A stretch of 64,000 nucleotides of DNA from UBA1402 sp964575345 (GTDB lineage: Bacteria; Bacteroidota; Bacteroidia; Bacteroidales; UBA1402): assembly GCA_964575345.1 (NCBI GenBank), contig CAZNQD010000001.1, forward strand, positions 62,001 through 126,000, read 5' to 3'. Each line of letters opens with the position of its first letter. Positions within the stretch are counted from its first letter, which is position 1. Of this stretch, positions 7,718 to 16,182 are shown in pieces. Under the pieces are notes generated by a model. That model saw nothing but the letters and a program-made list of their open reading frames with translations, made no database searches and had not been told where the DNA came from. The translations under genes were made by a program, and so were the position numbers.

Positions 7718-8791
7718 TCAGCTGATTTTTTTGAGTGCTACTACAATTTCTTCGGGAGCCGGTACTATACCGCCCATACGGCCATAATGAGCGACTGGTA
7801 CTTTTCCTTCGACTGCCAGACGAACGTCTTCGACCATTTGTCCGGCATTCAGCTCTACGGTCAAAATGGAACGAACCTGACGACAATAGCCTTCGATGGC
7901 TTTGGCAGGGAAAGGCCACAAAGTGATGGGGCGCAGCAGGCCTGCTTTAATACCTTGTTCACGCAAAAGCTCCACCGATTTTTGACAAATACGGGCAGCA
8001 CAACCAAAAGCAACGATCAGATATTCTGCATCGTCACACATAAAGGTGTCGTAACGTACTTCGGCTGTTTCTACTTTGCGATAGCGTTCGTGGCGCTCCA
8101 GATTCCTTTTTTCCATTATGGCGGGATCCAGCTCCAGAGAACTGATGATGTTTTGCGGACGCTTGTTGGTTCTTCCGCTCAGAGCCCAGGGGCAATTCCT
8201 GGCAATTTCATCGTCGGTGGCACGGGGCTTGAAGGCCGGTAAACTGAGTTTCTCCATCATCTGCCCGATAACGCCGTCCGACAAAATAAGGGCCGGGATG
8301 CGGTATTTAAAGGATAAATCAAAAGCTAAACTCACAAAATCGGCCATTTCCTGCACTGAGTAAGGAGCAAGAACAATCAAATGGTAGTCGCCGTGTCCTC
8401 CTCCCTTGGTTGATTGAAAATAATCCGACTGGCTGGGTTGAATGGTGCCAAGGCCCGGGCCTCCACGCATAATATTTACAATCAGACAAGGTAAATCGGC
8501 TCCGCATAAATAGGAAATGCCTTCTTGTTTGAGGCTGACACCGGGACTGGACGAAGAGGTCATCACTTTTTTGCCGCAGGAAGCACCTCCAAATACCATG
8601 TTGATAGCAGCCACTTCGCTTTCGGCCTGGAGACATACCATTCCCGTGCTTTCCCAGGGTTGTTCTTCCATGAGTGTTTCCATAATTTCAGACTGGGGAG
8701 TGATAGGATAACCAAAGTATCCGTCACATCCGCAACGTATAGCTGCATGCGCAATGGCTTCGTTGCCTTTCATCAAATGTATTTCTTCCAT
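7718..8791 (-). CDS. vorB: 2-oxoacid:ferredoxin oxidoreductase, alpha subunit (VorB-like)
   Basis: A 357-residue alpha subunit of a four-subunit 2-oxoacid:ferredoxin oxidoreductase. MKGNEAIAHAAIRCGCDGYF and GYPITPQSEI near the N-terminus, and later MRGGPGLGTIQPSQSDY, are typical of proteins annotated as VorB (3-methyl-2-oxobutanoate). 2-oxoglutarate or an aryl pyruvate are equally possible substrates, since sequence alone does not separate these well. I start at the ATG at 8791, 2 nt after the ferredoxin stop. An in-frame TTG lies two codons upstream at 8797. It is followed by the 56-aa membrane protein rather than directly by the beta subunit. Confidence 0.9.
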   Translation of the reverse strand: MEEIHLMKGNEAIAHAAIRCGCDGYFGYPITPQSEIMETLMEEQPWESTGMVCLQAESEVAAINMVFGGASCGKKVMTSSSSPGVSLKQEGISYLCGADLPCLIVNIMRGGPGLGTIQPSQSDYFQSTKGGGHGDYHLIVLAPYSVQEMADFVSLAFDLSFKYRIPALILSDGVIGQMMEKLSLPAFKPRATDDEIARNCPWALSGRTNKRPQNIISSLELDPAIMEKRNLERHERYRKVETAEVRYDTFMCDDAEYLIVAFGCAARICQKSVELLREQGIKAGLLRPITLWPFPAKAIEGYCRQVRSILTVELNAGQMVEDVRLAVEGKVPVAHYGRMGGIVPAPEEIVVALKKIS

Positions 8792-8793
8792 AA

Positions 8794-9018
8794 TCAAAGT
8801 TTTATTTTATATACCTTGAGGCAACCATCCGGACAAACATAAGCGCAATTGGCGCAGCCGATGCAGGCATCCGGTTGAGCCATATAAGCATAATTGTATC
8901 CTTTTTCGTTCACTTCTCTGGCTAGTGCCAGTACTTGGGAAGGACAGGCGTCAACACACACCTCGCAACCTTTACACCGGTTGATATCCACCAACACTGC
9001 CCCTTTTATTTTTGCCAT
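8794..9018 (-). CDS. 2x[4Fe-4S] ferredoxin-type subunit of the 2-oxoacid oxidoreductase
   Basis: A 74-residue ferredoxin-like delta subunit. Two clusters of the CxxCxxCxxxC type are complete: Cys15, 18, 21, 25 and Cys52, 55, 58, 62, with one extra cysteine at 66. It passes electrons from the TPP site to free ferredoxin. It is the first gene of the operon (delta, alpha, 56-aa protein, beta, gamma) and lies 86 nt downstream of ispE on the same strand. Confidence 0.92.
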   Translation of the reverse strand: MAKIKGAVLVDINRCKGCEVCVDACPSQVLALAREVNEKGYNYAYMAQPDACIGCANCAYVCPDGCLKVYKIKL

Positions 9019-9104
9019 AACATATTGGTTTATATGATTAATACCTAAAACATCCTTTTATTGAAGGGCAACAAAGGTAATGAATTAATTTTACAGAATA
9101 AGGA

Positions 9105-9923
9105 TCAGAGCATTTCTGACCAATAGTAGCAAGAGGGAAAAACATCCTGCAGATTACATTCAGCCCTGAATAAACCAAAGATGGACGATCCGCTGCCCGA
9201 CATGGAGGCATAGAGGGCTCCTGCCTCATAGAGGGCTTGTTTGATATGGGCCAGTTCAGGATTCAGGGCAAAAACGCTTTTCTCAAAATCGTTGACCAGG
9301 CAGTCTTTCCAGTATTCAGGCGATTTACGAATGCAATCTGTTAATGCAAAGTCCGGTTTTCCAGGTTTAATTCCCGCATAGGCTTCGCGGGTGGAAACCT
9401 GAATGTTGTTGGGAATCAGCAGAATTAAATAAAGTCCTTCAAGAGAAACAGATACTTCCTCAAAGCGATCTCCTTTATCGTAAGCCAGCAGGGGTCGGTT
9501 GCGAACAAAAAAGGCACAATCGGCTCCTAACTGAGCGGCGTAATGTTCTAATTCCGGTTCAGACAAGCCAAGATTTTGGCTTTCGTTGAGCAGTTTTAAC
9601 ATAAAAGCGGCATCCGAAGAGCCTCCGCCCAATCCTGATCCGGCCGGAATGGATTTATGCAGCAATATTTCTAAAGGCTCGAGAGGAAATTCCTTTTGCA
9701 ACAGTCGGTAAGCTTTTATTACCAGATTGTCACGGGGCTTGCCCTCGACAGGAATTCCACTCAGCTGTATATCTGTATTATTATCTTTATTGAGTGAAAC
9801 GCATTCCAATATATCTTTAAGTCCGATAGGATAAAAAAGAGTTTCGATATTATGGTAATTATCAGAGCGTTTCTCCAGAACATGTAGACCAAGGTTGATC
9901 TTGGCATTGGGAAAACAAATCAT
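9105..9923 (-). CDS. ispE: 4-diphosphocytidyl-2-C-methyl-D-erythritol kinase
   Basis: IspE phosphorylates the 2-hydroxyl of CDP-methylerythritol with ATP in the MEP route to isoprenoids. The 272-residue protein shows the GHMP-kinase ATP motif PAGSGLGGGSSDA (residues 93-105), Lys8 near the N-terminus and Asp135 in LGADCAFF as the catalytic pair, and a C-terminal SGSGSSIFG. I use the ATG at 9923, since the frame is open to a TTG two codons upstream. It is divergent from dnaB. Confidence 0.95.
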   Translation of the reverse strand: MICFPNAKINLGLHVLEKRSDNYHNIETLFYPIGLKDILECVSLNKDNNTDIQLSGIPVEGKPRDNLVIKAYRLLQKEFPLEPLEILLHKSIPAGSGLGGGSSDAAFMLKLLNESQNLGLSEPELEHYAAQLGADCAFFVRNRPLLAYDKGDRFEEVSVSLEGLYLILLIPNNIQVSTREAYAGIKPGKPDFALTDCIRKSPEYWKDCLVNDFEKSVFALNPELAHIKQALYEAGALYASMSGSGSSIFGLFRAECNLQDVFPSCYYWSEML

Positions 9924-10020
9924 AATCAAGCGTGTATTTGAGATGCAAAAATAAATAGATTAAATGATTTCTCCATTCGGATTTTTAAGATTCCGGTTAA
10001 AAGAATGTTGATAAGTATAT

Positions 10021-10051
10021 TTGGGCATCAGGCATTTCTTCTGTACTTTTG
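10021..10051 (+). promoter_or_regulatory. dnaB promoter
   Basis: TTG at 10021-10023 and TACTTTTG at 10044-10051 are separated by 20 nt, a close match to the Bacteroides -33/-7 consensus. The ATG of dnaB follows 20 nt later. Confidence 0.75.
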
Positions 10052-10071
10052 AAAGCATCAAATTCAACAGA

Positions 10072-11601
10072 ATGGACCAATCCACTACCAGGCGTAAAAA
10101 AACTCCCGTCCACATAGCCGATATAGGGCGGCTTCAACCTCAGGCTCTGGAACTTGAAGAAGCGGTATTAGGGGCCTTGATGCTCGAAAAAGATGCTTTT
10201 TCGGAAGTGAGCGAAATTTTGAAACCGGAATGTTTTTATGAACCCCGGCATAAATATATTTTTGAGGCGATACAAAAATTGGCCATACACCAAAAACCGG
10301 TGGATATTCTCACTGTCCAGGAGCAACTCAAACAAGAAGGAGTGTTGGACGAAGTGGGAGGTGCCTACTATTTGGCCGAACTAAGCTCCAGGGTGGTTTC
10401 TACCGCTCATTTGGAATTTCATGCCCGTATAGTGGCCCAAAAACACCTGGCCAGGGCTTTGATAACCTACACTTCCGAAATTCAGGGAGATGCTTACGAC
10501 GAAGCCATGGATGTGGATGCCTTAATGCAAAAGGCAGAAGCTGAATTATTTAAACTCTCGCAGCAAAATCTAAAAAAAGACGTAATTCAGATCAATCCTG
10601 TCATCGACGAGGCTCTGAACATTCTTAATCTCGCCGCCAAAAGAGAAGACGGTTTGAGCGGTATAGAATCGGGTTTTCATGCCTTGGACAAGATTACTTC
10701 TGGCTGGCAGAATTCCGACTTGATCATTGTAGCTGCCAGACCTGCCATGGGTAAAACCGCCCTTGCCTTGTCGATGGTCAGGAACATGGCTGTGGACAAT
10801 AAACAGTCAGTGGCCATCTTTTCTATGGAAATGTCCAATGTGCAACTGGTTAACCGTTTGATTGTCAATGTGTGTGAAATTGAAGCAGAAAAAATCAAGA
10901 GTGGTCGTTTACAGGATTTTGAATGGTATCAACTGGACCAAAAAATTAAAGAACTCTACGATGCTCCCATTTTTATCGACGATACACCGAGTCTTTCCGT
11001 TTTTGAATTTGCCACCAAAGCCAGACGATTGGTGAGGGAACATCAGATCAAACTGATAATGATAGACTACCTGCAGTTGATGAATGCCACTGCCCAGGGA
11101 ATTAAATATGGTAACAGGCAGGAAGAAGTCATGACTATTTCCCGTTCTCTCAAGGCTTTGGCTAAAGAATTGAACATTCCGATTATTGCCCTTTCTCAGG
11201 TGAACCGCGCTTCTACCAACCGCACCGGAGCCATGGGCGTCCCCGTGAATGAAGCCAAAAGGCCTCAATTGTCCGATTTGCGGGAATCGGGAGCCATTGA
11301 GCAGGATGCCGACCTGGTTATCTTCATTCACCGGCCCGAATATTACCGGATACTGGAAGATGAAAATCAAAACAGCCTGGTAGGCATAGCCGAACTTATT
11401 ATTGCCAAGCACAGAAACGGAGCCACGGGAGATATTCGGCTGCGATTCAGAAGCAATTTTGCCAAATTCAGCAACCTCGAAGACGATGCCTTCTTCAGTG
11501 GCGAGGATCAGCCCATCCTTAGTTCCAGGGCCAATTACCAGGCCGGAGAGGATTTTGATTTTGGTGCAGACAGCTACAGTAGCGCAGATAAAGTTTTTTA
11601 G
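10072..11601 (+). CDS. dnaB: Replicative DNA helicase
   Basis: DnaB is the hexameric 5'-3' helicase of the replication fork. The 509-residue protein has an N-terminal helical domain (about 20-125), a linker, and a RecA-like C-terminal domain with Walker A ARPAMGKT (222-229), Walker B-type LIMIDYLQLM, and the late motif SGAIEQDADLVIFIHRPE. No intein interrupts it. The start is the ATG at 10072. The open frame runs back to a TTG at 10021, but that lies within the promoter. The C-terminus carries an acidic tail. It is followed by tRNA-Arg. Confidence 0.96.
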   Translation: MDQSTTRRKKTPVHIADIGRLQPQALELEEAVLGALMLEKDAFSEVSEILKPECFYEPRHKYIFEAIQKLAIHQKPVDILTVQEQLKQEGVLDEVGGAYYLAELSSRVVSTAHLEFHARIVAQKHLARALITYTSEIQGDAYDEAMDVDALMQKAEAELFKLSQQNLKKDVIQINPVIDEALNILNLAAKREDGLSGIESGFHALDKITSGWQNSDLIIVAARPAMGKTALALSMVRNMAVDNKQSVAIFSMEMSNVQLVNRLIVNVCEIEAEKIKSGRLQDFEWYQLDQKIKELYDAPIFIDDTPSLSVFEFATKARRLVREHQIKLIMIDYLQLMNATAQGIKYGNRQEEVMTISRSLKALAKELNIPIIALSQVNRASTNRTGAMGVPVNEAKRPQLSDLRESGAIEQDADLVIFIHRPEYYRILEDENQNSLVGIAELIIAKHRNGATGDIRLRFRSNFAKFSNLEDDAFFSGEDQPILSSRANYQAGEDFDFGADSYSSADKVF

Positions 11602-11629
11602 GGATAAATCAAAAAAGAAGGCATAATAA

Positions 11630-11660
11630 TTGTACAAATCAATATTTAAACGTACTTTTG
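11630..11660 (+). promoter_or_regulatory. tRNA-Arg promoter
   Basis: TTG at 11630-11632 and TACTTTTG at 11653-11660, 20 nt apart, 15 nt before the tRNA. The same -7 element, TACTTTTG, precedes the other tRNA transcripts in the window. Confidence 0.78.
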
Positions 11661-11675
11661 TGCCCGTTAAAAAAA

Positions 11676-11752
11676 GGCCCCGTAGCTTAATTGAATAGAG
11701 CATCTGACTACGGATCAGAAGGTTACAGGTTTGAATCCTGTCGGGGTCACCA
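11676..11752 (+). tRNA. tRNA-Arg (anticodon ACG)
   Basis: The acceptor stem GGCCCCG pairs with CGGGGTC (one G-U pair), and the anticodon stem TCTGA/TCAGA encloses the loop CTACGGA, giving anticodon ACG for CGU codons after A34-to-inosine editing. The T-arm has the GGTTTGAATCC form, and CCA is encoded at 11750-11752. Confidence 0.95.
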
Positions 11753-11768
11753 TCCACCAGAATAGAAC

Positions 11769-11810
11769 AAGGCTATCAGGCAGAAAATCGGCTTAGTAGC
11801 CTTTTTTTTT
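11769..11810 (+). terminator. Terminator after tRNA-Arg
   Basis: AAGGCTA (11769-11775) and TAGCCTT (11797-11803) form a 7-bp stem with a large loop, running into a T-tract. It probably ends the dnaB/tRNA-Arg transcript. Confidence 0.6.
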
Positions 11811-11832
11811 AAGCCAACCAACCCTAAATCCA

Positions 11833-14139
11833 TTATTCGACAAGACGTTTGTTAAACATAAGGAAACCGATGTTGATACCGGCGTTCCAATTGTATTTGG
11901 GATAGCTCAGGTAATTAGCAAACAGACTCATGGACACAAAAGGCTGGTGAAATACCAGAGATATCTCACCAAGAAATTGAGTATTCGACAAAGACCTGCT
12001 CAGCATAGTTTGCTGATTGGGCCCCCGTTTAATAGCTTCCAGAGGCATGAAGGTGTAAAATTCGGATCTCAGGTGCAAAAAAGAGCGTATGGTCCAAATA
12101 GGCATAATTCCCAGGGCAGCGTATTTGTTGGAACGAAAAGCTTCGTTAAAAGTACTCATGGTGTAGGGTGTAGGCTTAAAAGCCGGTGCCTGTATAATGC
12201 TGGCCGTATAGTTATCCAGAGAACGCTTATTGTTATAAACGGCATTAACCATACAACCCAGAGTGATACTTTTATTTAAATTAAAATAGCTTTCGTAGGC
12301 TCCGGAAGCCTGGAAATAGCCCAATTTTTTGCTTTCCTTGAAGCGGTTTCCCACAGAATCGGGGTAAGAGTAGGATTCATTCCCCAGTAAATATTGACCC
12401 AAAAGATAGTAATGGCTGCCTCCCGTTGGGTACTGCCTGTGATTTAAATTATTTTTCTCCAGACGTAAAGAAAAATTCGACAAGTCGTAGTAACTGCGGT
12501 CAAAACTGGCTTCGGTAACATCGCTCACCAGGGTCTGCATGTACCAGTCGCTCATTCTTCCCACAGAATAACCGATTTCAAACTTAGCCTGATCAAACGC
12601 CGGTAAGCCGTAACGGATTCTTAACATAATTTCTCTTTCGCGGATAAAGGCAGGGCTCAACTCTTCGTAAAATATCTTTTCTCCTTCGTAAAACCTATAA
12701 CTGCTCACCGAAAAACCGGCTTGCAGATAACTGGGAATTTTGCCAACCAAATCCCAACGCGTGTTTAATCTCAGAGCATTGTGTATACTGCCTATGTGGG
12801 CGTCGGCCGAGTAATAGGTAGCTACTTTTCCGAAGCGTTGGTAACCTACGCGGGCATACAATAAATTGGAGGTAGAAGATGAAATATTTCCGCCCAATGC
12901 AAAGACCAGGTTTTCTTCGGTTTTAATATCCAGCCTCAGTTTAAACAATCCGTTGGATGGATTGTAGGTGACTTTGGGAATGATCTGTGATATTCTGGTA
13001 TCGGTAATCAGGGCATAGTAAGCCTTACGGAATTCTTTGAGCGTAAAATGTCTTCCCTTGTTGTAGCCTATCATTTTTCGCAGGTATTCCTCTTGTTGGT
13101 CGTTGAGCCCGTTGACCTCGAGTTCGTAAAAAACCAGCTCTGGAAGCCTGGCTTTAAAAGTCTGTCTTCGTTGGGCCAGACTATCCGGATTTTGCCTGCG
13201 AGTGATTTTGGTTTTGATGGAATCTATCATCGAAATTCCCATAGCGTAGCCTTTTTGATAGGTTTCCCTGGCTTTATCAAACTCCATCAGTGAAACATCC
13301 TTCAACTCAAACTTAAATTGTATAAGTTCATCGGGAGAAAGATCATGCACCCTGGGTTGAATAATAATATGCTCAATTTGCGAAAAAACATCGCTTTCGC
13401 TGGGTTTGCTGTTTACCACAGCTACGTTACTTCCTATGATGAAATCAGGGGCGAATTCTTTTTGCATGAGTTCCACCGGATAATTGTCGTAGATTCCTCC
13501 GTCGAGCAACAGCATACTGTCTATGCTGACAGCATTGAAAATCATGGGGAAACTCATGGATGCGCGTACGGCGTCTTCCAGCCTGCCATTTTTGAAAACC
13601 ACTGCCTGTTTGCTGTTTACATCTGAGGCAACACAACGAAAAGGAACAAACAGTCGGTCGAAATCACTTCTACACAAGGCAGTGTATTGACTAAAAACCT
13701 GCACAAAAGCATAATTGAGCTGGCTGGCATTAATCAGGCTGCTAGGAATAACCAAGGATCTGGGATTGGACAAAAGGCTGTCGCTCAGAGAAAGATAGGT
13801 GGAAAAAAATTCAGGGCTTTGATCTCCTTTTCTAAAATAGTCGATGTCTTTGGTTTGTATAGTGCCGGTAGACCAGTAATCAAATTCTTCCGACAAAAAC
13901 ATAGCCATCATTTCGTCCGGAGACAAGCCTATGGCGTACAGGCTGCCCACTATGGCGCCGATGGAGGTCCCGGTGATATAATCAATGGGAATTTGGTTTT
14001 CTTCCAGGGCCTGTATCAGGCCCACATGAGCCAGGCCTTTGGCCCCGCCACCGCTCAATACAAGTCCAACGCGCTGAGCCTGAATATAAAATACCAGGCC
14101 CAGGCAGAAGACAAAAAGCATGTTGCGTTTTAAGCTCAT
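11833..14139 (-). CDS. Patatin-like phospholipase fused to an outer-membrane beta-barrel
   Basis: A 768-residue exported protein. After a signal peptide (1-22) comes a patatin domain (about 23-240) with the oxyanion motif GGGAKG (31-36), nucleophile Ser59 in GTSIG and catalytic Asp213 in LDGGIYDN, so the Ser-Asp dyad is complete. A POTRA-like segment (about 325-400, VFYELEVNG...) and a C-terminal BamA/Omp85-type barrel follow. This is the architecture of PlpD/type Vd autotransporters, in which the phospholipase is displayed or released across the outer membrane. The physiological lipid substrate is unknown. It is transcribed alone, about 55 nt downstream of htpG on the same strand. Confidence 0.92.
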   Translation of the reverse strand: MSLKRNMLFVFCLGLVFYIQAQRVGLVLSGGGAKGLAHVGLIQALEENQIPIDYITGTSIGAIVGSLYAIGLSPDEMMAMFLSEEFDYWSTGTIQTKDIDYFRKGDQSPEFFSTYLSLSDSLLSNPRSLVIPSSLINASQLNYAFVQVFSQYTALCRSDFDRLFVPFRCVASDVNSKQAVVFKNGRLEDAVRASMSFPMIFNAVSIDSMLLLDGGIYDNYPVELMQKEFAPDFIIGSNVAVVNSKPSESDVFSQIEHIIIQPRVHDLSPDELIQFKFELKDVSLMEFDKARETYQKGYAMGISMIDSIKTKITRRQNPDSLAQRRQTFKARLPELVFYELEVNGLNDQQEEYLRKMIGYNKGRHFTLKEFRKAYYALITDTRISQIIPKVTYNPSNGLFKLRLDIKTEENLVFALGGNISSSTSNLLYARVGYQRFGKVATYYSADAHIGSIHNALRLNTRWDLVGKIPSYLQAGFSVSSYRFYEGEKIFYEELSPAFIREREIMLRIRYGLPAFDQAKFEIGYSVGRMSDWYMQTLVSDVTEASFDRSYYDLSNFSLRLEKNNLNHRQYPTGGSHYYLLGQYLLGNESYSYPDSVGNRFKESKKLGYFQASGAYESYFNLNKSITLGCMVNAVYNNKRSLDNYTASIIQAPAFKPTPYTMSTFNEAFRSNKYAALGIMPIWTIRSFLHLRSEFYTFMPLEAIKRGPNQQTMLSRSLSNTQFLGEISLVFHQPFVSMSLFANYLSYPKYNWNAGINIGFLMFNKRLVE

Positions 14140-14194
14140 TTATTATCGCAGATTTGGTAACACAAATTTATCAAAAATACGATAATTATTCCGG

Positions 14195-16048
14195 TTAAAT
14201 AAGCTCGCAACTCCTTTTAATAAATTTTATCAGTGATTCACCCTTAAGCATGCCATTACTCAGGAGAGCGAGGTCAATCAATTGATTTACACTATTTTTA
14301 TCCTTTTCGTCGAGTTCTTTTCCAATCAGTGCCTTGATCAATTTATGCTCTGTATTCAAAACCATGCTGTAGCTCACAGGCATATCGGCGTAAAAACTCA
14401 TGCCGGGTTGCAGGCCGGACATGTCTTGCATACGACGCATAAATTCGTTTTGGGTGAGTACAACAGGCAGACTATTTTCGCCCAGCGAGTCCAGTTGCAG
14501 CTCGAAACGGACTTTATCCATTACGGGCAATTGTTCGTTGAATAATTTTTTCAGACTTTCTTGTTCCTCCTGGCTGAGTTTAAGCTGTTCTTTGTCTTTT
14601 TTTCGGATCAGATTTTCGATGACATCGCTGTCTACACGAACAAAACGCGATTTTTCGAATTTTTGTTCCAGGTGTTGCATCAGGGGTATATCCAGTTCTC
14701 CGTTCATCAATAAGACATCGTAACCGGCATTCCGGGCAGCTTCAATATAGGCATATTGACTTTCTTTATCGCTGGCATACAAATAAATAAGCTGGCCGTC
14801 CTTGTCGGTTTGCTCTTCTTTGATCAGCGTTTTGTATTCTTCGAATGTAAAATACCTGCCGTCCATATTTTGCATCAGACTGAATTCCTTCGCATAGTCC
14901 CAGAATTTTTCTTCCGTCAAAATACCATATTGTATAAAGATCTTGAGGTGATCCCATTTTTCCTCAAATTGCTTACGATCCTCTTTGAAAATCTTTTTCA
15001 GGCGATCGCCTACTTTTTTAGTAATGTGATTGGATATCTTTTTTACGCTGTCGTCATGTTGCAGGTAAGAGCGGGAAACGTTGAGAGGTATATCAGGCGA
15101 ATCGATGACTCCGTGCAGTAAAGTCAGGAAGTTTGGCACGATACCTTCTACGGAATCGGTCACATAAACCTGGTTGCAATACAACTGAATTTTGTTTTTC
15201 TGAATTTCGATACTGTTTTTGATTTTGGGGAAATACAAAATACCGGTCAGATGAAAAGGATAATCCACGTTCAGGTGAATATGAAATAATGGATCTTCGC
15301 TGAAAGGGTAGAGGTCTTTGTAAAACTTCAGATAATCCTCCTCTTTCAGTTCGCCGGGTTTCCTGGTCCAGGCCGGTTGTATTTCGTTTATTTGGTTATC
15401 CTGGTCGGTCTCCTGGTATTTTTCGTCTTTCCATTCTTTCTTTTTGCCAAAGACTATGGGTATAGGCAGAAACTTACAGTATTTATTGAGCAGTTCGCTT
15501 ATTTTTTCTTCTTTCAGGTAGTCTTTATTGTCAATATGCAGGATGATATCGGTACCACGGCTGTCTTTTTCGATTTCTTCCATCAGGTATTCGGGCGATC
15601 CGTCGCAGCTCCAGCGCACAGCTTTTGAGCCTTCTTTCCAGGATTTGGTTACTATTTCAACCCGGCTTGAAACCATAAATGTGGAATAAAAACCTAAACC
15701 GAAGTGGCCAATAATCGCATTGGCGTCGTTTTTGTATTTTTCGAGGAATTCTTCAGCTCCCGAAAAAGCAATCTGGTTGATATATTTGTCCATTTCTTCC
15801 GCTGTCATGCCAATTCCCCGGTCGGTAACGGTCAGGGTTTTGTTTTTGCTGTTCAGGCTTACACGAATGGACAAATCCCCGAGCTCTTCTTTGAATTCTC
15901 CCACCGAAGCCAGTGTTTTGAGTTTCTGAGTGGCATCTATAGCGTTTGAAATAACTTCGCGTAAAAAAATCTCCTGATCGCTGTACAAAAACTTTTTGAT
16001 GACGGGGAAAATGTTGTCTGTAGTAACCCCGATATGTCCTTTTTGCAT
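14195..16048 (-). CDS. htpG: Molecular chaperone HtpG (Hsp90 family)
   Basis: An ATP-dependent cytoplasmic chaperone of 617 residues. The GHKL ATPase domain is N-terminal, with Glu and Asn in FLREVISNAIDA, the Asp of TDRGIGM, and GHFGLGFYS. The middle domain includes NVSRSYLQ, whose Arg contacts the gamma-phosphate, and a C-terminal dimerisation region follows. I take MQKGHIGV at 16048 as the start, because an 8-codon upstream extension is not conserved in type. It follows clpC on the same strand, forming a proteostasis pair, with a weak terminator-like hairpin between stop and start. Confidence 0.95.
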   Translation of the reverse strand: MQKGHIGVTTDNIFPVIKKFLYSDQEIFLREVISNAIDATQKLKTLASVGEFKEELGDLSIRVSLNSKNKTLTVTDRGIGMTAEEMDKYINQIAFSGAEEFLEKYKNDANAIIGHFGLGFYSTFMVSSRVEIVTKSWKEGSKAVRWSCDGSPEYLMEEIEKDSRGTDIILHIDNKDYLKEEKISELLNKYCKFLPIPIVFGKKKEWKDEKYQETDQDNQINEIQPAWTRKPGELKEEDYLKFYKDLYPFSEDPLFHIHLNVDYPFHLTGILYFPKIKNSIEIQKNKIQLYCNQVYVTDSVEGIVPNFLTLLHGVIDSPDIPLNVSRSYLQHDDSVKKISNHITKKVGDRLKKIFKEDRKQFEEKWDHLKIFIQYGILTEEKFWDYAKEFSLMQNMDGRYFTFEEYKTLIKEEQTDKDGQLIYLYASDKESQYAYIEAARNAGYDVLLMNGELDIPLMQHLEQKFEKSRFVRVDSDVIENLIRKKDKEQLKLSQEEQESLKKLFNEQLPVMDKVRFELQLDSLGENSLPVVLTQNEFMRRMQDMSGLQPGMSFYADMPVSYSMVLNTEHKLIKALIGKELDEKDKNSVNQLIDLALLSNGMLKGESLIKFIKRSCELI

Positions 16049-16114
16049 AATCTGATATATTTTAAAATACAATAAAAATGAATGAATAATGCTGTTTTTT
16101 TAAAAGCCCTGAAA

Positions 16115-16152
16115 CAAAAAAAATGCCAAACACCGGGGAGTGACATTTTTTG
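16115..16152 (-). terminator. Possible weak terminator between clpC and htpG
   Basis: An imperfect hairpin (AAAAAATG against CATTTTTT at the base, with a mismatch higher up) lies 31 nt after the clpC stop in transcription order. It may reduce read-through into htpG. Confidence 0.4.
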
Positions 16153-16182
16153 ATGATGACTGCAATTTTGGCAGCTGTTTAT

